A DNA stretch of 29,290 nt from Mucidula mucida. Its lineage: Eukaryota; Basidiomycota; Agaricomycetes; Agaricales; Physalacriaceae. The stretch spans positions 1-29,290 of the forward strand of contig JADNYV010000430.1 in assembly GCA_015501055.1 (NCBI GenBank), in the 5' to 3' direction. The stretch's first letter is position 1. Each line of letters opens with the position of its first letter. Below are positions 1 to 11,889 of the stretch, piece by piece. The translations under genes were made by a program, and so were the position numbers. The notes beneath the pieces are model-generated. The model was not told the origin of the DNA, ran no database searches, and saw only the letters and a list, made by a program, of their open reading frames with translations.

Positions 1-1495
1 CCTGCCGCTTCTCGTCCACGGTCACCACCACCAGATGCCTCAGCAGTTCCATGGATATTGCCTCCAGTAGAAGGCCCTCGTCGGAGTCGTAGAGTTCGTC
101 TTCGTGACGCACATGAGCCATCGGCGCGGTCATTCGATTTGGCACAGTCGAACGTGATGGCAATGGAGAGGCGGGTTACACGCCTAGATGCGAAGACTAC
201 GTGCAAAAGGTTGGAGATCACTTTGATTGTACGACGCGCATCCTCAAACTTGCATAGGCTTGGGTTCATGCGGTGAAGACCGACACGACTGTGATCGTGT
301 TCGACTGTGGAAACTTCATCCGCATCGGCATTCGTCACCGCGAACGACAGACTTTGTTTCTGTCCAACCTTATTGACATACGGACGTGCAAGGATCCTGC
401 CTACGGTGGCCTATGGACCTCGCTTCAAGTGGCCGCTGCATTAGATGCATTACAGAGGCTGCCGCTTTTGGAGAATGTTGCATCGAGTAAACGAAAAGCG
501 ACCTTCGACGAGCCCCAACGTCAAATTAAACGGCGAAAGCATGATGCCGCCACGTCAAGAAACCAAGACTCACGTTCCGTTAATCAGGTATGTATATTGT
601 CGTCGAAAGTACATCCACCTCAAATGCCTGCCAGACTATGTCAGCCTATATGGCCAAATTCTCGGCTCTGGCGGTCTTCTTCCGGTTCGACCTTTTCGAT
701 TCGCCCGCTCCCCTCCTTCTCGTTCATCCAGACGCAGAACGCAAGGCTCATTACGGACCGTCTGACTATCTCAAAATTATCGTGTACAAACGTCTTGGAG
801 CAGGCTCCGTGGGTGACGTGTATCGGGCTGTGATAGACGGGGACACGCAACCCCAAGATTCCAAGACGAAAGCGAAACGGTCTTCTTTGACCAAAAGGAA
901 GGGCAAGAGTAAGGCGCTGGATGTGCCTGACTTGGACGATTTCCTTCATCGACCATTCATTCTCAAGCTAGCACTCACAGGCGCGAACGCTCGACGGCTC
1001 GCCCATGAACTCCAAATCTACCGTCATCTAGAACAGGCCGGCGTCTCTGGGATACCGTCGCTGCTTGGGTATCGTCGGGGTATGGACGGTGATCTTCGCG
1101 TTCTCATGCTATCCGATGCTGGACAGCCTTTAGGGAACCGATTGGATAGCGAGCGGAAAGTTGACCTTTCGCCTGAAGCACGGTACGCTTACATTTCCTT
1201 TCGTTGCGTATTGGCCCAAACTATCTTGCGCAGCATCGAGCTGAAGTCAGTCTTGACGTCGATTCACGAAGCCGGAGTTGTACATCGCGATGTTCGCTCC
1301 TGGAACATAATGGAGGACGAATTTGGACGCGTGCGCTTCGCGGACTTTGACAGAAGCAGCCTTGAAGGAACGCCCGAGGATTACCGCGCCGAGCAAGAGC
1401 GGTTAGATCGCTTTGTAGAGGGAGAGTTTATTGATAAGGCCGACGTTATTGGCGAAGACCCGCTTAGACGAAGGAGGAAGGCGAAAGCAAAATGA
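1..1495 (+). CDS. Kinase-like protein, copy 1 (5' truncated by window; possible frameshift)
   Basis: This is the C-terminal part of a protein paralogous to the gene at 1968-4137. Proposed exons are <1..174 (or ..209), 258..587, 635..1182 and 1234..1495. Seen kinase-like motifs are a glycine loop (GAGSVGDVY), a candidate ATP lysine (PFILKLAL), a helix-C-type glutamate (HELQIY), a catalytic loop HRDVRSWN and DFD in place of DFG. The substrate is unknown. The first exon opens with the same Pro/Ser-rich segment and VEGPRRSRR block as copy 2, but is one base shorter up to the equivalent donor at 210. Splicing there leaves the frame broken, whereas a donor at 175 (83-nt intron) restores frame. The last intron (1183-1233, 51 nt) is a multiple of three without a stop, so retention would add 17 residues. 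The catalytic Lys, Glu, Asp and Asn all seem present. A true kinase activity is inferred from motifs only. Confidence 0.7.
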
Positions 1496-1967
1496 CTTTC
1501 ATTCAAGGCGCATACATCTGCATTCAGTAGAGTGTAATAGTCCCTTTTCCTCTATGTCACGCGAACGACGAATGTCGGTAATGATTGATACCACTTGATG
1601 CGTCCTAATGCTCCAAAGTAGAGGCGCTTCGCCACAGTAAGCCTTTCCTTTGAACTTAAGTCCGTTGTCAAAGCCGCCCAGTGTGTCTAAGGCTGGATTT
1701 AATGAGGCGATCTGAGGCCATCGATAAATCAAATCCATACTGTTTTCAAGCTCCTTTGCTGTTATAACGCTGCTAACCCGCTGCCTTCACGGAAGCAAGT
1801 CGCGCTGTTTCTCTTGTCCACCACTGTGTGTATCACAACCACAACCACAACAACAACTGGATACAGCCACGCCCGGCCCGAAGTCTCCGAGTCCATTCTG
1901 GGCGACTACCCTTGCCTCTTTTGTTCTCGCTAATTCCTCACGTCGCCTTTTTGGACATGACAGTGGC
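1496..1967. other. Intergenic region between kinase-like paralogues
   Basis: This stretch of about 470 bp holds no gene that I recognise. It probably contains the 3' end of copy 1 and the promoter and 5' leader of copy 2. A short CAACCA/CAACAA-rich tract lies near 1836-1858. Confidence 0.6.
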
Positions 1968-4137
1968 ATGTCAGGAGAGATGTCGAACTCTTCTCGCGCG
2001 GCCTCACAGTCCTCTGCAGGCTCTCCATCCCCCGAGCCCGGCGCTCATCCTCATCGCGAAAAATTCTTTGATTTCAACCCGCCCTCTCTGGAACGGGGTC
2101 GTCCTGTCCCCGTCCCAAGCGCGCCATTGCACTTCCTGGACACGCACCTATCCGAAAGCCTTCTTTTGAAGCGTGTGGAAATGCTTCCATCTATGCATGT
2201 CGAGCTCTTTGATAGTCTAGTGGATTCATATTCCGAAGCCCTCGACGCGAGCGAGGACTCTTTGTTCGCAATCGACGGATCCCTTCCGTATGGCAGCGAC
2301 ACGCAAACGGATGCGATATCAATCAGCCGTATGCGGAAACTCGGCATAGAAATGTCCACGACATGGATCGCCAGCAGTCTTGTCGTTCACCCAAGTCAAC
2401 CGCACTTGGGCGGCACGCTGACTTGGGCCGGTGCGCGCAAAGACACGATACCTTACATCATGGAGCAGCAGTACGTGTCCCAAAATATCGCTCTATATGT
2501 ACGCGATCCTCGCCCGGACGAACTTAGAGAATTCACTCCAAGGAATCGGGAGATGATCGAGCGTCTGCACAGGCATACGACGCAGTTAACCTCATCTATG
2601 TTTTTTTGCACCGACGCATTGCCAATATTAGAGGATATGTCGCGTCTGCACGGTAAGAAGTTTCCGTGGCGTTTGGACTGTCAGTATCTTGGTGCTTCGC
2701 GTCCGCGGTCACCACCTCCGGATGCTCCGGATGTTCCTTGGACGTTACCTAAGGTAGAGGGACCGCGACGTAGTCGGCGAGTGCACATCAATGGTGCTTC
2801 AAAACAAATCCCGGCTTCTCAGAATATCGCCGTGCGCGGACGTTCCAGAGGTGAAGGCGATGAGTACACTCCAACATGCAAAGACTACATTCAAAAGGTC
2901 TTCACTCTTTCTACTGGAGTGGCAGGTTCTGAATTATTTACAGGCTTGGGTTACAGCCGTCAAGGTTGATGCGACGTTTGTCGTATTCGATTGCGGAAAC
3001 CAAATTCGGATAGGCATTCGCCATCGGGAGCGTCAAACACTGTTTCTATCTTCCCTCATCGACATTCGCTCATGCAAGAATCCAGCATACGGCGGTCTGT
3101 GGACGGCGTTGCATGTCTTTGCTATTGCCGATGCGATTCAGAGACTTCCTCTCATTGAAAGCTCCCTTTTGACCAAGAGAAAATCAACCTTTGACGAACC
3201 CAGGCGCCCATCAAAGCGATTGAAGCCTGACGATAGCGCTGGAGATTTGGCCTCAATTGATCAAGTAAGCTCAATCATTCCTGGTCTTCATCGAAAGCTG
3301 ACGTTCTCTACTAGACAATGATTGCGTACATGGACACATATCCGGTTTTAGCGATATTCTTTCGTTTCGACAACTTGGATTCACCAGCGCCGCTCCTTCT
3401 TTTCAAGCCAGACAGTGAGCACAAGTCTCACTATGGACCTACAGAGTACCTCAAGATCATCGCATATAAGCGCGTTGGCGCAGGCGCTGTCGGTGATGTG
3501 TATAAGGCTGTCATTGAGCCTGACCTGCCAAAACTCATGTCCAAAGCTTCGAAGAAGATGGTTGGGAAGACGTCTGAAAACGACTTCACGCATCAACCAT
3601 TCGTTCTCAAAATAGCTCCTACTGGCGCGCGCGCTCGGCGTCTCCAGCACGAGGCTCACATTTACAAACATTTGCAGGACGCAGGTGTTTCTGGTATACC
3701 AAGTCTACTTTCCTACCGCCAGGGTCTCCATACAGATCTACGCGTTCTGATGCTATCTGACGCCGGACGTCCTCTTGGACAACGGATGGACAGCGATCGG
3801 AAAGTCGAGCTCTCACTCAAGGCGCGGTATGTGTCCGACACTTCGACCTCCATGTATTGACTGAATCATATTCAGCGTCGAATTGAAATCTATCCTAACG
3901 GCCATTCATGAAGCCGGCGTCTTGCATCGCGACGTACGCTCGTGGAACATAATGGAGGACGATTCGGGACGGGTGCGGTTTACAGATTTTGACCGAAGCA
4001 GTTTGAGAGGCAAGCCTCAGGATTACGAGGCCGAGCAAGAGCGATTGAAGCGGTTCATGGAGGGGGAGTACGTGGATAAGGATGATATTATTGGTGAGGA
4101 TGATGTTAGACGACGTAAAGCAGCTCGAGCGCCATGA
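1968..4137 (+). CDS. Kinase-like protein, copy 2 (complete, 4 exons)
   Basis: Exons are 1968..2897, 2944..3264, 3315..3826 and 3876..4137, joined by GT..AG introns of 46, 50 and 49 nt; the frame closes as 675 codons (674 aa). Residues 1-310 form an N-terminal region I do not recognise, ending in a Pro/Arg-rich stretch with VEGPRRSRR. Residues 311-417 carry a conserved block (VVFDCGNQIRIGIRHRERQ). The C-terminal third is kinase-like: GAGAVG near residues 472-477, a lysine in PFVLKIAP, a helix-C-type Glu in RLQHEAHIY, HRDVRSWN at 605-607 onward, and DFD at 625-627 instead of DFG. The start ATG at 1968 opens the longest frame; an upstream ATG at 1957 is in another frame. It lies head-to-tail with a close paralogue, so tandem duplication is likely. 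Fungi have expanded kinase-like families of unknown substrate; this appears distinct from the FunK1 type, but that is from memory. Confidence 0.85.
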
Positions 4138-4683
4138 TACCACATGGTTTAGCGCTGTGGATATATCACAGCTACATTCGGTCCTGCTGCGAGCCGGTAT
4201 ATTTGCATTACAGTCGTGTTGCTTTTTTTCGTCACTCTTTATCACGATTTCTTCCCTGGTATCCTCTATAGTAGGAGTTCCTCACCGGCTTGCCGGAGTA
4301 CGTCTTCGTCTTCAGCCTTTTCCGAACGCCAAGCGCGCCGACGTGCCCTCTTTGACTTCAGTTCTCCACATCTCGAGCCAAACGATTGTTCCAGAAGACA
4401 TCCTTTCACACCAGTAAGACGCGAACGATATCAGTCATGTCAATCTAGGGAGGAGCATTCCCGATTGATTCTAGCTAAAGCACGGTCTATCAGTTATAGT
4501 AGTATACAATGTAATGAGTGTCCAAGGAAGTACAATAAATAAGTAAATGAGGAATACCAAATAGACCTAACAAAATACATGATCACTCTACCCGACACAA
4601 ATCGTCCATGGCTGTTAGCCACCGATTTCCTTCGAGCCAACTCCAAACACACCCCACTCGTCAGCACGGTGCTCCGTCCACAC
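4138..4683. other. Convergent intergenic region
   Basis: About 546 bp separate the kinase-like gene from the 3' end of the minus-strand RTA1-like gene. Short open frames here have no recognisable content. The region should contain the two facing 3' UTRs. Confidence 0.6.
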
Positions 4684-5844
4684 TCAATAACGACTAGCAT
4701 TGGAAGACTGCTCGGAAGTGCTCTTCACCGCTCCCAACTGAAAAGACGACGACGGGGGGACCGACCCAGGGAGTCGCAGCCTGTCCAGGCGTTCAATGGG
4801 CCAGTACGCGAGCCAATGCGCATTAGCCGCCGCAAGAACAACAGCATCAAATGCGATTATGTAGTCTTCATATGAACCGAGGTTATTTACCGCCCAAAAG
4901 TAGACAGAGATGCCAACTCACATTCAGTCGTGGAGAGCTTTCCGTCGCGTCCACCAGAGTACTGTATGATGCGGAACGCAGTGCGAATCTATCGATGTTC
5001 AGGATGAGTAAGGATTACAGGAGACAAGATGCTACCGACTGACCATGATGTTCAAACTCGATCCGAGCATAAGCACGAACACCATCATGAGCGGGTTTTT
5101 GTAGCTCCACGAGAAGGCGGAGCAACGTCTTAGGACAAGGACTAGGCTCGAGATGACGATGAGTATGAATATTCCGTACGAGACTATGAGAGCCGTCAGT
5201 CATTTCTTCAAAACGCGAACAGAAGAAAAAACAACTCACCAGCCTGTTCAATGACGCTAACGAGGAGTAAGGTGTTGCCCAAGTTCTTCATATTCTGTTT
5301 GTCCGAAGAAAGAAGTCCGCCAGCACCAGTCTACTAGTATCATTAGACAAGAGACAAGAAGAATCGCGACCTCAATGCGTACCTGAATTAAAACCGCAAC
5401 AACAGCCGTGGCCAACAACGCTTTGACCGCCAACGTTGAAGGTACAAGCGTATACCGAGATCTCCGGAATAAGCCCTCGTTCGAGCCCATCGCCGTATCA
5501 ACGGTAGCGATGAGCTTCCCATACACCAAGTAGTTGAACGCCATGAACCCAGCGGCGGGCATGATCACCAACAGCTCAGCCGCGATGATGAGCATTGACG
5601 ACCTCTGGTTATTCCGGAGGATTATGCGTAGCGCGAAGCCCGCCGCAGCGTGGATCTCGGCGAAGGGAAGCAAGAAGCCCCATCGAGTCTGCTTCGTGCG
5701 AAGCGCCCACACGAGGTGCCCGATGGCCAGAAGGGCGTAGAGCGCTGCCGTGCTGGCGTTAGCTGCGATACCGGGGACATATGAGAGTTTGGAGTCGGCT
5801 TGGAGAACGACTTCGCGGATCTGGGGAAGGTGGTTGAAGTTCAT
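4684..5844 (-). CDS. RTA1-like seven-helix membrane protein
   Basis: Reading leftwards, the exons are 5844..5383, 5330..5240, 5183..5044, 4988..4922 and 4865..4684, with GT..AG introns of 52, 56, 55 and 56 nt; the frame closes as 314 codons (313 aa), a normal length for the family. About seven hydrophobic segments are visible, starting with LSYVPGIAANAS, then a helix around FAEIHAAAGFALRI, a third around LLVIMPAAGFMAFNYLVYG, and TGAGGLL just after the first intron. The C-terminal part shows MIRTAFRIIQY and a short Ser-rich cytoplasmic tail. This pattern matches the fungal RTA1 / lipid-translocating-exporter-like family (named for yeast RTA1, linked to sterol-drug resistance, and RSB1, linked to sphingoid bases); the substrate here is unknown. 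The ATG at 5844 was chosen because it lies about 25 residues before the first conserved block; an in-frame ATG at about 5895 is possible. Confidence 0.85.
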
Positions 5845-6763
5845 GTCGGATGTCGTGAGTGAAAGGGAGATGCGTGGAACTGTCCCTCGTTTCATTACTT
5901 TAAGTGTACCATCGCGAAATGTGTTTAGGTCATCGGACACTCTGAACTGGAGGAACGCGTCCGGCGGGACATGAAGGAAGTAACATCCGCGTATGATCGC
6001 AGCAGATTGTCTGCTCGGACTTGCCTCTTTGTGTGGCGGTGCAGTGGAAAGAGCGAGTCCGACACGTGCTGTTGTTCTCAAGCGTGTTTCGGAGACCCAT
6101 TTCGCGGAATGTGTACAGATTCAACAGACAAGGAGACCGTATCACGGGTGTGCCAGACGGAGTGCTTACTAGGTCAAGGCTGTTAGTTCGTGTCGTCACT
6201 ACATCAGGGCTTGGAACGATTGCTTCTGCCTGAAAACAAATGCAACCAACTCGGGATTCGGTAGCGCAAGACCGAGTTTCTGGAAGTGAACCATAGGGCC
6301 TAGTGCAGAAGGTTTTCATGATGAAGACTAGTTCCATAGTATGAGAAAAGATTCCGAAAAAAAACAAAATGACAAACAGGTTTATTCAATCTGAGCTCAC
6401 GAGCATGTAGTCTTATTCGTGAAAGCATTCGAATTCATGGACGTACGCTGATGAAAAACGTCCCTGTCGTTCGGTTCTATTCAATCCAGCGGCGCGTGAG
6501 GGTGGTCCGTGTTGGAAGTCCGTCTCCAATCCAAAGCAAGACAAAACGGAGATTAGATTTCAGATATACGGTGAGCAACGTCATCATCGAGATATTCCAC
6601 GCCTAAAATGAGAGAGTATTGATTCTTGAGGTTGTGGTCTGGTAATGGTCAAAGTAAAAGGTGCGGATACCGGACCGAAGCTCCGGATGCGCGTCATCAA
6701 GTTCTTACCTTCATGTTGTCTACGGAAAAGAAGGTGAATGGTGCTCTTGTTCAATTCTCGATA
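5845..6763. other. Divergent intergenic region, RTA1-like / F-box
   Basis: About 920 bp lie between two divergently transcribed genes and should hold both promoters. Minus-strand open frames between 5845 and 6367 run on from the RTA1-like first exon but show low-complexity, non-conserved-looking content, and I do not support them as coding. Confidence 0.5.
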
Positions 6764-8585
6764 ATGCAATTACTGAATAACTCTGATAGATACCCATACT
6801 GCACTGTAGTTCTCAATTTGGTGAGTCTTCTGTTCAAACTACTCCAGTGTTATCTCTTGACGCGCCTTTTCAGCTCAAAATGCCGTATCAACCTGGTGAT
6901 GGGATATGCCCTACATGTGCACCGCTTGCCGTTGGACTACAGGAGCCCCAGCACGGGCGCACTCCCCGTGTTGAAGAATTACTTGGTTGCAACCATCCAA
7001 TTATGCACGAGGAGCTTGGAGATTTTCACCTCATCGTAGACAAGTCGCCGGATATTATCTACGGCTTGAACGAGAGGATTCTTCAAGTCGAGCAATTACT
7101 GGAGCGTCTCCTCCAAGCGCGTAGCCAAGCGGAAGCCGATCTCGCAGACGCGCGATCGCTTGTCCACCCTATGCGCGCTCTTCCAATTACGCTCATGATG
7201 ACCATCTTCTCGTACTGTGTACCGACATGGGACACTGCTCTGTCAGAAGGCGAAGTCACGTCGCTTGACCCAGCTTTAGCCCCCTGGACGTTATCCTTCG
7301 TATGCCGTCGATGGCGCGATATCGTCTTGTCCTCGCCCCAGCTATGGACATACCTCGAGTTAGATATTGATGACCACGGAGCCCATATCACTCCCCGCCA
7401 ACTTGCATACAAGATGACGCTGTTCATTGAACAGTCCAAAGGCTTGCCGTTATTTTTCCATTTGAGCAGTACACACGACATCGCGAATCACCCAATCTTT
7501 CCAGTATTAGAAGTATCACTTCCGCGGTGGAAGCACCTATCCATAGATCTCCCGCGCTCGACGCTGCAATGTCTGTCCGGCAATATCTTCTCTTCCCTCG
7601 AGCACCTAGTCATCCTGGATGTCGAAGAGGAAAGCGACGAGGGAGATGATTTGGCCGTCTTCGACACGACAAACGCACCGAACCTTCGTGTGTTGGAGGT
7701 GGATGCGCAAGTGCCATGGCAGTTGTTTGAGCATTTCGCACTTCCTTGGACTGGCCTCCGCAAAGTTGTCGACTTTCCGGCAGTTGACTTCGATGCATTC
7801 TGGCACCTCCAGAAGATGTCCAATATAGAGGATCTCGCGGTGTTTGTAGGTGAGGGCGATATGCCCATGCGCGCCGTCAAAGCGTCTCTTCCAAAACTTG
7901 CCTGTCTGTCGATACAGGAAGATCTGGAAGCTTGAAAGCCTTTTGCGCCGCGCTGGATATACCCGAGCTGTCTGAGCTCAGGTTTACTTTTCCTTCCGCT
8001 CGCGGACGGCCGCATCGTTTCCCCATTTTCCGCCTAGCAGACAGGTTGACCAAGCTACATATTGCATGCGCTATGAGCTGCAACTCTAACAGTAGCGGGA
8101 ACATTCTACATTTCCTCTCCCATGCGCCGCTCGTCGACGACTTCAGCATTGTCGACGCTGGAATAACTGTCAAGTTCATATCTGGGTTGACGATAACCTC
8201 AATGTCGGCAAGGCTGCCACGCCTACGTATATTCGACTTCAGCGGATGTTTTTGCGATGACATACTGTCCGAGGATTGGGCAAAAGTATTTGATATGCTG
8301 GAATCGAGGCGCGCGAATCCAGCGGATTCCAACGCCACGGGGAACGCGCTCGTGCCATCTAGTCACCCTAGTCCAAATGCGGCGCGATTCTTTTTGGAGA
8401 AAGTCTGTGTTCCGCGTTGGCTGTATTGTGAGGAGGATCAGCGTTGGGAGGAGATCTGTAAGACGTTGAAGGTGGAGTGTGGCGTAACGATGAGAGATGA
8501 TTTCTCGGATGAGGAAGCCTCTGTGCATGGGTCAAACTATGGCTCTGATGACTCTGACGGGATGGACAGCGCTGCGACATATTGA
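6764..8585 (+). CDS. F-box protein (frame break or unusual intron near 7850-7931)
   Basis: The core reading frame starts at ATG 6880. It has an N-terminal CPTC-containing segment, a heptad-like stretch (NERILQVEQLLERLLQA) and then an F-box of the kind common in Agaricomycetes (HPMRALPITLMMTIFSYC, then PWTLSFVCRRWRDIVLSSP). Leucine-rich, strand-like repeats follow to the end. F-box proteins normally link a substrate to an SCF ubiquitin ligase through Skp1; the substrate is unknown. A GTGAGT..CAG intron at 6821-6873 lies just upstream, and an ATG at 6764 would be in frame across it, so either start is possible. The frame stops at 7933-7935 but continues one frame over to 8585 with matching character. 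A 68-nt GT..AG intron (7850-7917) would keep frame (6880..7849 plus 7918..8585 gives 545 aa). However, the skipped segment (SLPKLACLSIQ) itself looks coding, so a one-base deletion near 7931 is equally likely. Confidence 0.75.
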
Positions 8586-10222
8586 TTAGTTCATGAAAGG
8601 CCCAAAGGACTGGTATCTTTGCAATTTGTATGGCACTTGTAGTACACACTATTACCTCCGGACGCTTCTTGTATTCATTGTGGACAGCATCGTAGTTTGT
8701 ACTCTGTATGAATGTATGTAGCCATCTTTACGATAGCGTGGCGCATTTTCTTGTAATGTTGTGATATATCATTCTGTATTCTGCTGTAATTCCCATCTTT
8801 TTATCATCTCAGTCCAGTGTAGATACGATTGTACAGAACGTCAGTATCGATTTTGTTTTTGCAGACTAGACCACGTGACGCAGCACAACTTGATCAGCAA
8901 CCACCATTGTCTCGCGTCCCACGCCTGGTTTCAACGCGCACCCCTTCATCTCAACGCTAAAACTACGGCTGACTATGGTGACACCGGCATATGTACCCTT
9001 CACACCGCTGTCCCGCCGTCATGTCATAATCGTCCGGCATCAGCGCACGTCTGGAACAACGAACTCGACTGTCGACTATCGAGGCCTGCTTAGATTCCTT
9101 TTATCCGCCCGTACAACGAACAGGAATGGCATGGATTGGTTGGGACAATCCAGTTTGTCAGTTCTCAAGTTTTTTTATGGCATAAAAGCTTGGAATGGAA
9201 TTTGTATAGAACTACCCCCAAAACAAGCGCTACAACCTCCGGCATCTTTGAACATCTTGTCTATACCACGAATATCTGTCTCCTACCTCGCGCTTCAAGT
9301 TGGTCTTATGACGTGAAGAACCGGAGATACTAGGTATTGGCGACGAGCGACATTATGGATCGGACGTCTCTTGCACCAAAGCGTTGGGCCATAATTGCTA
9401 CAGATGGGCATATTTTGAGCTCCTACTCCTCCTACTATGCGACGGTATTGGATCATTTTCGCTCCTGACAAAACTTGCATTCACCCCTGAAGAAGCTCCA
9501 AATAGCATAACCAATTGACGCACAGATATACAGCGGTATGTTTTCAAAACACTGCCCTGTCTCGTCAAAGCCCTCGCGCCTCGAAGATCTTCATCCTCCA
9601 GGGCGACGCATTCGCGATTTACAGCATCTACTCTCTCCTTCCCTGTATCACCTCACCGACACGACTTCGGTTCGTTCTCCGCATTTCAATTACGCGGCGC
9701 GCCTCCCAGTGCCCCCGTCACCAGACGAATTCGTTGACATCCATCTTTGGCGGCAATTTGAACTAAGACAGTTACCCACGATGTAGTTATCTCGCAGTGC
9801 TCATGCATCATATCGACGCGCGCAGAGCTGGACTCAGATTGATACAGGCCTTGCTGTATCACTGACAATGTTGAAGGTCCAACATACCATCCATTACTCT
9901 TGGGTCATGTCGTGGATTAATTAAGTCTAGATCGCCGGCGTGGTGTGAACACTAGGACTTGGGATCCCCCTTCTCGCCATCGTGCCGTGTATAATAGGAT
10001 GTTCTCTAGGAGAATCTGATGGTGGCGTCTTCTTCAATGTTTGCGCTCAGGTTCGCTTGCTTCGACGTCTGGATGTGTTTGTCTTCTTCGCAGCACCTCT
10101 ATTGAATGGGAGCCGATAAGTTACTCACGGTCGTAATATCCTAGCACCTTTTCCGCTTCATCGCCTGACAATTCTCACACTACGACCTTGTCATAACCAC
10201 CAGCCCGTACGTTGTTGCCACC
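8586..10222. other. Long region without a recognised gene
   Basis: About 1.6 kb lie between the F-box gene and the decayed F-box-like gene. An ATG frame at 8975-9316 (113 aa) and one at 9538-9786 (82 aa, Pro/Arg-rich) are open but match nothing I know. The 9538 frame has a protein-like composition and might be an isolated exon or relic. No repeats or TIRs were noticed. Confidence 0.45.
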
Positions 10223-11628
10223 TTGTCGCGAGGCAGCCTTTCACCGACTCACGCTAGATCATCAAGACTTTTTCGCCATGCCCTGGCAGAATTTCCTCAA
10301 GAGCTCATCGACCATGCAGTTGATGCCCTCGCTACCGACAAAACCTCATTACTCATTCTGTGGAGAACCGCTCGTGTCTTCGGAGAGCGTTGTCGCACCT
10401 ACCTGTATCGCAACGTCCGTATCCAAACGACTTCGTCTGTTCTACGATCACCTCAGCGCCCACGCTGGCACAGGGAGATTCGTATCCAGAGTCAAATATC
10501 GATCTGGAACGTCTGGCGTTTCGCCTGAGCCTGTTTGGCGTATCGCCACGTTCACGCCTCCGCCGTCCTTGAAACCGGGCGATGGTGTACCGTTGTCGCC
10601 AATGGTCCCAGAGCTCGCGCGCCGTATGCCGAATGTGCAGGAAGCGTATCTCAATGGTTTTGATTGCTCCCCAAACTCCATTTCCGAGACAAGCGTTCGC
10701 GGTATCTTGCCGCCGTCCACCGACTTCTTGGCTAAGCTTTCCATACACCGCTCGTGCTGGGCTGGTGATGCCGTGACGGAGCTATACTACTTCCTATGCG
10801 CATGCCCTCGACTGCTCGAGTTGACGAATGTGGCAATGGTATCCACCCCTACGGGTGCTTCGTCCTCTGCTCAGATTATCACCAGCGCACTCACATGCCC
10901 TACCATCGTCAACCTTGCGGTGACAGACCGCAACCATTCCCTTTTCTACTTGATACCCGCTGGTTATGTCTTCCTTCGCAAGAGTCTACGTCGCTTCTTT
11001 GTTATCACCGAGCTTGACTCTGTTCTGAGTCCCAACAAAGGTTGGCCGCTCATTCAAAAGACCACACGCTTCCTCTGCGATCTGTTGACAGTTTTGTTCA
11101 TTGCGCCACCTTACAATCTATGTCGTAGCTCTTCGTATCTCTTGAACATCCATACTGACCTGAGGAAACAGTCGAGGGCCTCATCTTACCTATTCTCAAC
11201 GTTCCCCATGTCGTTGTTTCGTTCCGTCAGGCCATGATGGCTACCGCATGGCTTCAATCGATCAAGGACCATGCGCAGGATCTATATCGGCAAAAGTACC
11301 GCCTTAAAAACTTGGACATCGTCTTCAGTTTATACAACCTCTCCGGGTATTCGCTAAGCCAAAGACCAGTATCCTACCCGCCTTGGGAACGCTCCTGAAT
11401 TCGTTCGTCAGGGATTCTATCAGCGTCAGGATCATCTTGGCCACTGAGCCCAAGCCCCCAGGGGAATACTTGAATGATGGTAGTTTCCCTCGACTCAGGG
11501 ATGCTTCGGGAGTGATGAGGGATGTAAAACGTGTGATGGGGGTTGGCGAAAAAGTGGGCACACCGTTCGTTTCGGTCAAGTCAAACATGGACAATGTACA
11601 TCGCAAGTTTATGGAAGGTGGGCGTTGA
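10223..11628 (+). pseudogene. Decayed F-box-like gene, copy A
   Basis: The first frame (10223-10430) contains an F-box-like stretch (FPQELIDHAVDALATD, then RTYLYRNVRI). The coding character then moves one frame over (KRLRLFYDHLSAH onward) and continues to about 11121 with Leu-rich content. A GT..AG intron at 11122-11171 (50 nt) is supported by the related copy B, which has the same intron site. The next exon (VEGLILPILNVPHVVVSFRQA) reads to a stop near 11396, and the tail again shifts frame to end at 11628. No ATG opens the F-box frame nearby. Two or more frameshifts argue for a pseudogene, though assembly error cannot be excluded. The family role would be SCF substrate recognition, as for other F-box proteins. 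Confidence 0.6.
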
Positions 11629-11889
11629 ACGACGACTGAGTGAAGGTAAGTGCTCTTACTTGTTCACGTCTACGACTCATTGATTTTAACGCAGGGCTTT
11701 AAAATACTTCCACTTTCTCTAGTGTCGAGAGTGTCGATTGTTTAAAACTTAGAAGTACTTGTAATGACTGCCTGAGATTAGCGGCGCTCGGTCAACTTCC
11801 TTTCGTAGATAGGCGAATTGACGAACGGCAAACTTCCGCTAGAATACCGCCGTTGTACCCGACGGTCTGCTACCCGCGGTCTCCTCGTG
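11629..11889. other. Spacer left of the long-TIR element
   Basis: This is a short AT-mixed spacer. A GTAAGT..GCAG pair (about 11646-11694) could be the last intron of the decayed F-box-like gene. Nothing else is recognisable. Confidence 0.35.

Noticed and set aside
1836..1858. CAACCA/CAACAA tract as a microsatellite of interest
   Set aside because: Short and imperfect; normal for fungal 5' leaders.
4216..4542. A 108-codon frame between convergent genes
   Set aside because: Ser/Arg low-complexity, lies in probable 3' UTRs, and has no start context or homology signal.
5930..6367. A 145-codon minus-strand frame upstream of the RTA1-like gene
   Set aside because: Cys/Ser-rich, no motif, and no supported splice into the RTA1 frame; more likely promoter and 5' UTR.
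8975..9316. A 113-codon ATG frame in the long intergenic region
   Set aside because: No motif, no neighbouring exon support and weak codon-like structure; left as intergenic.
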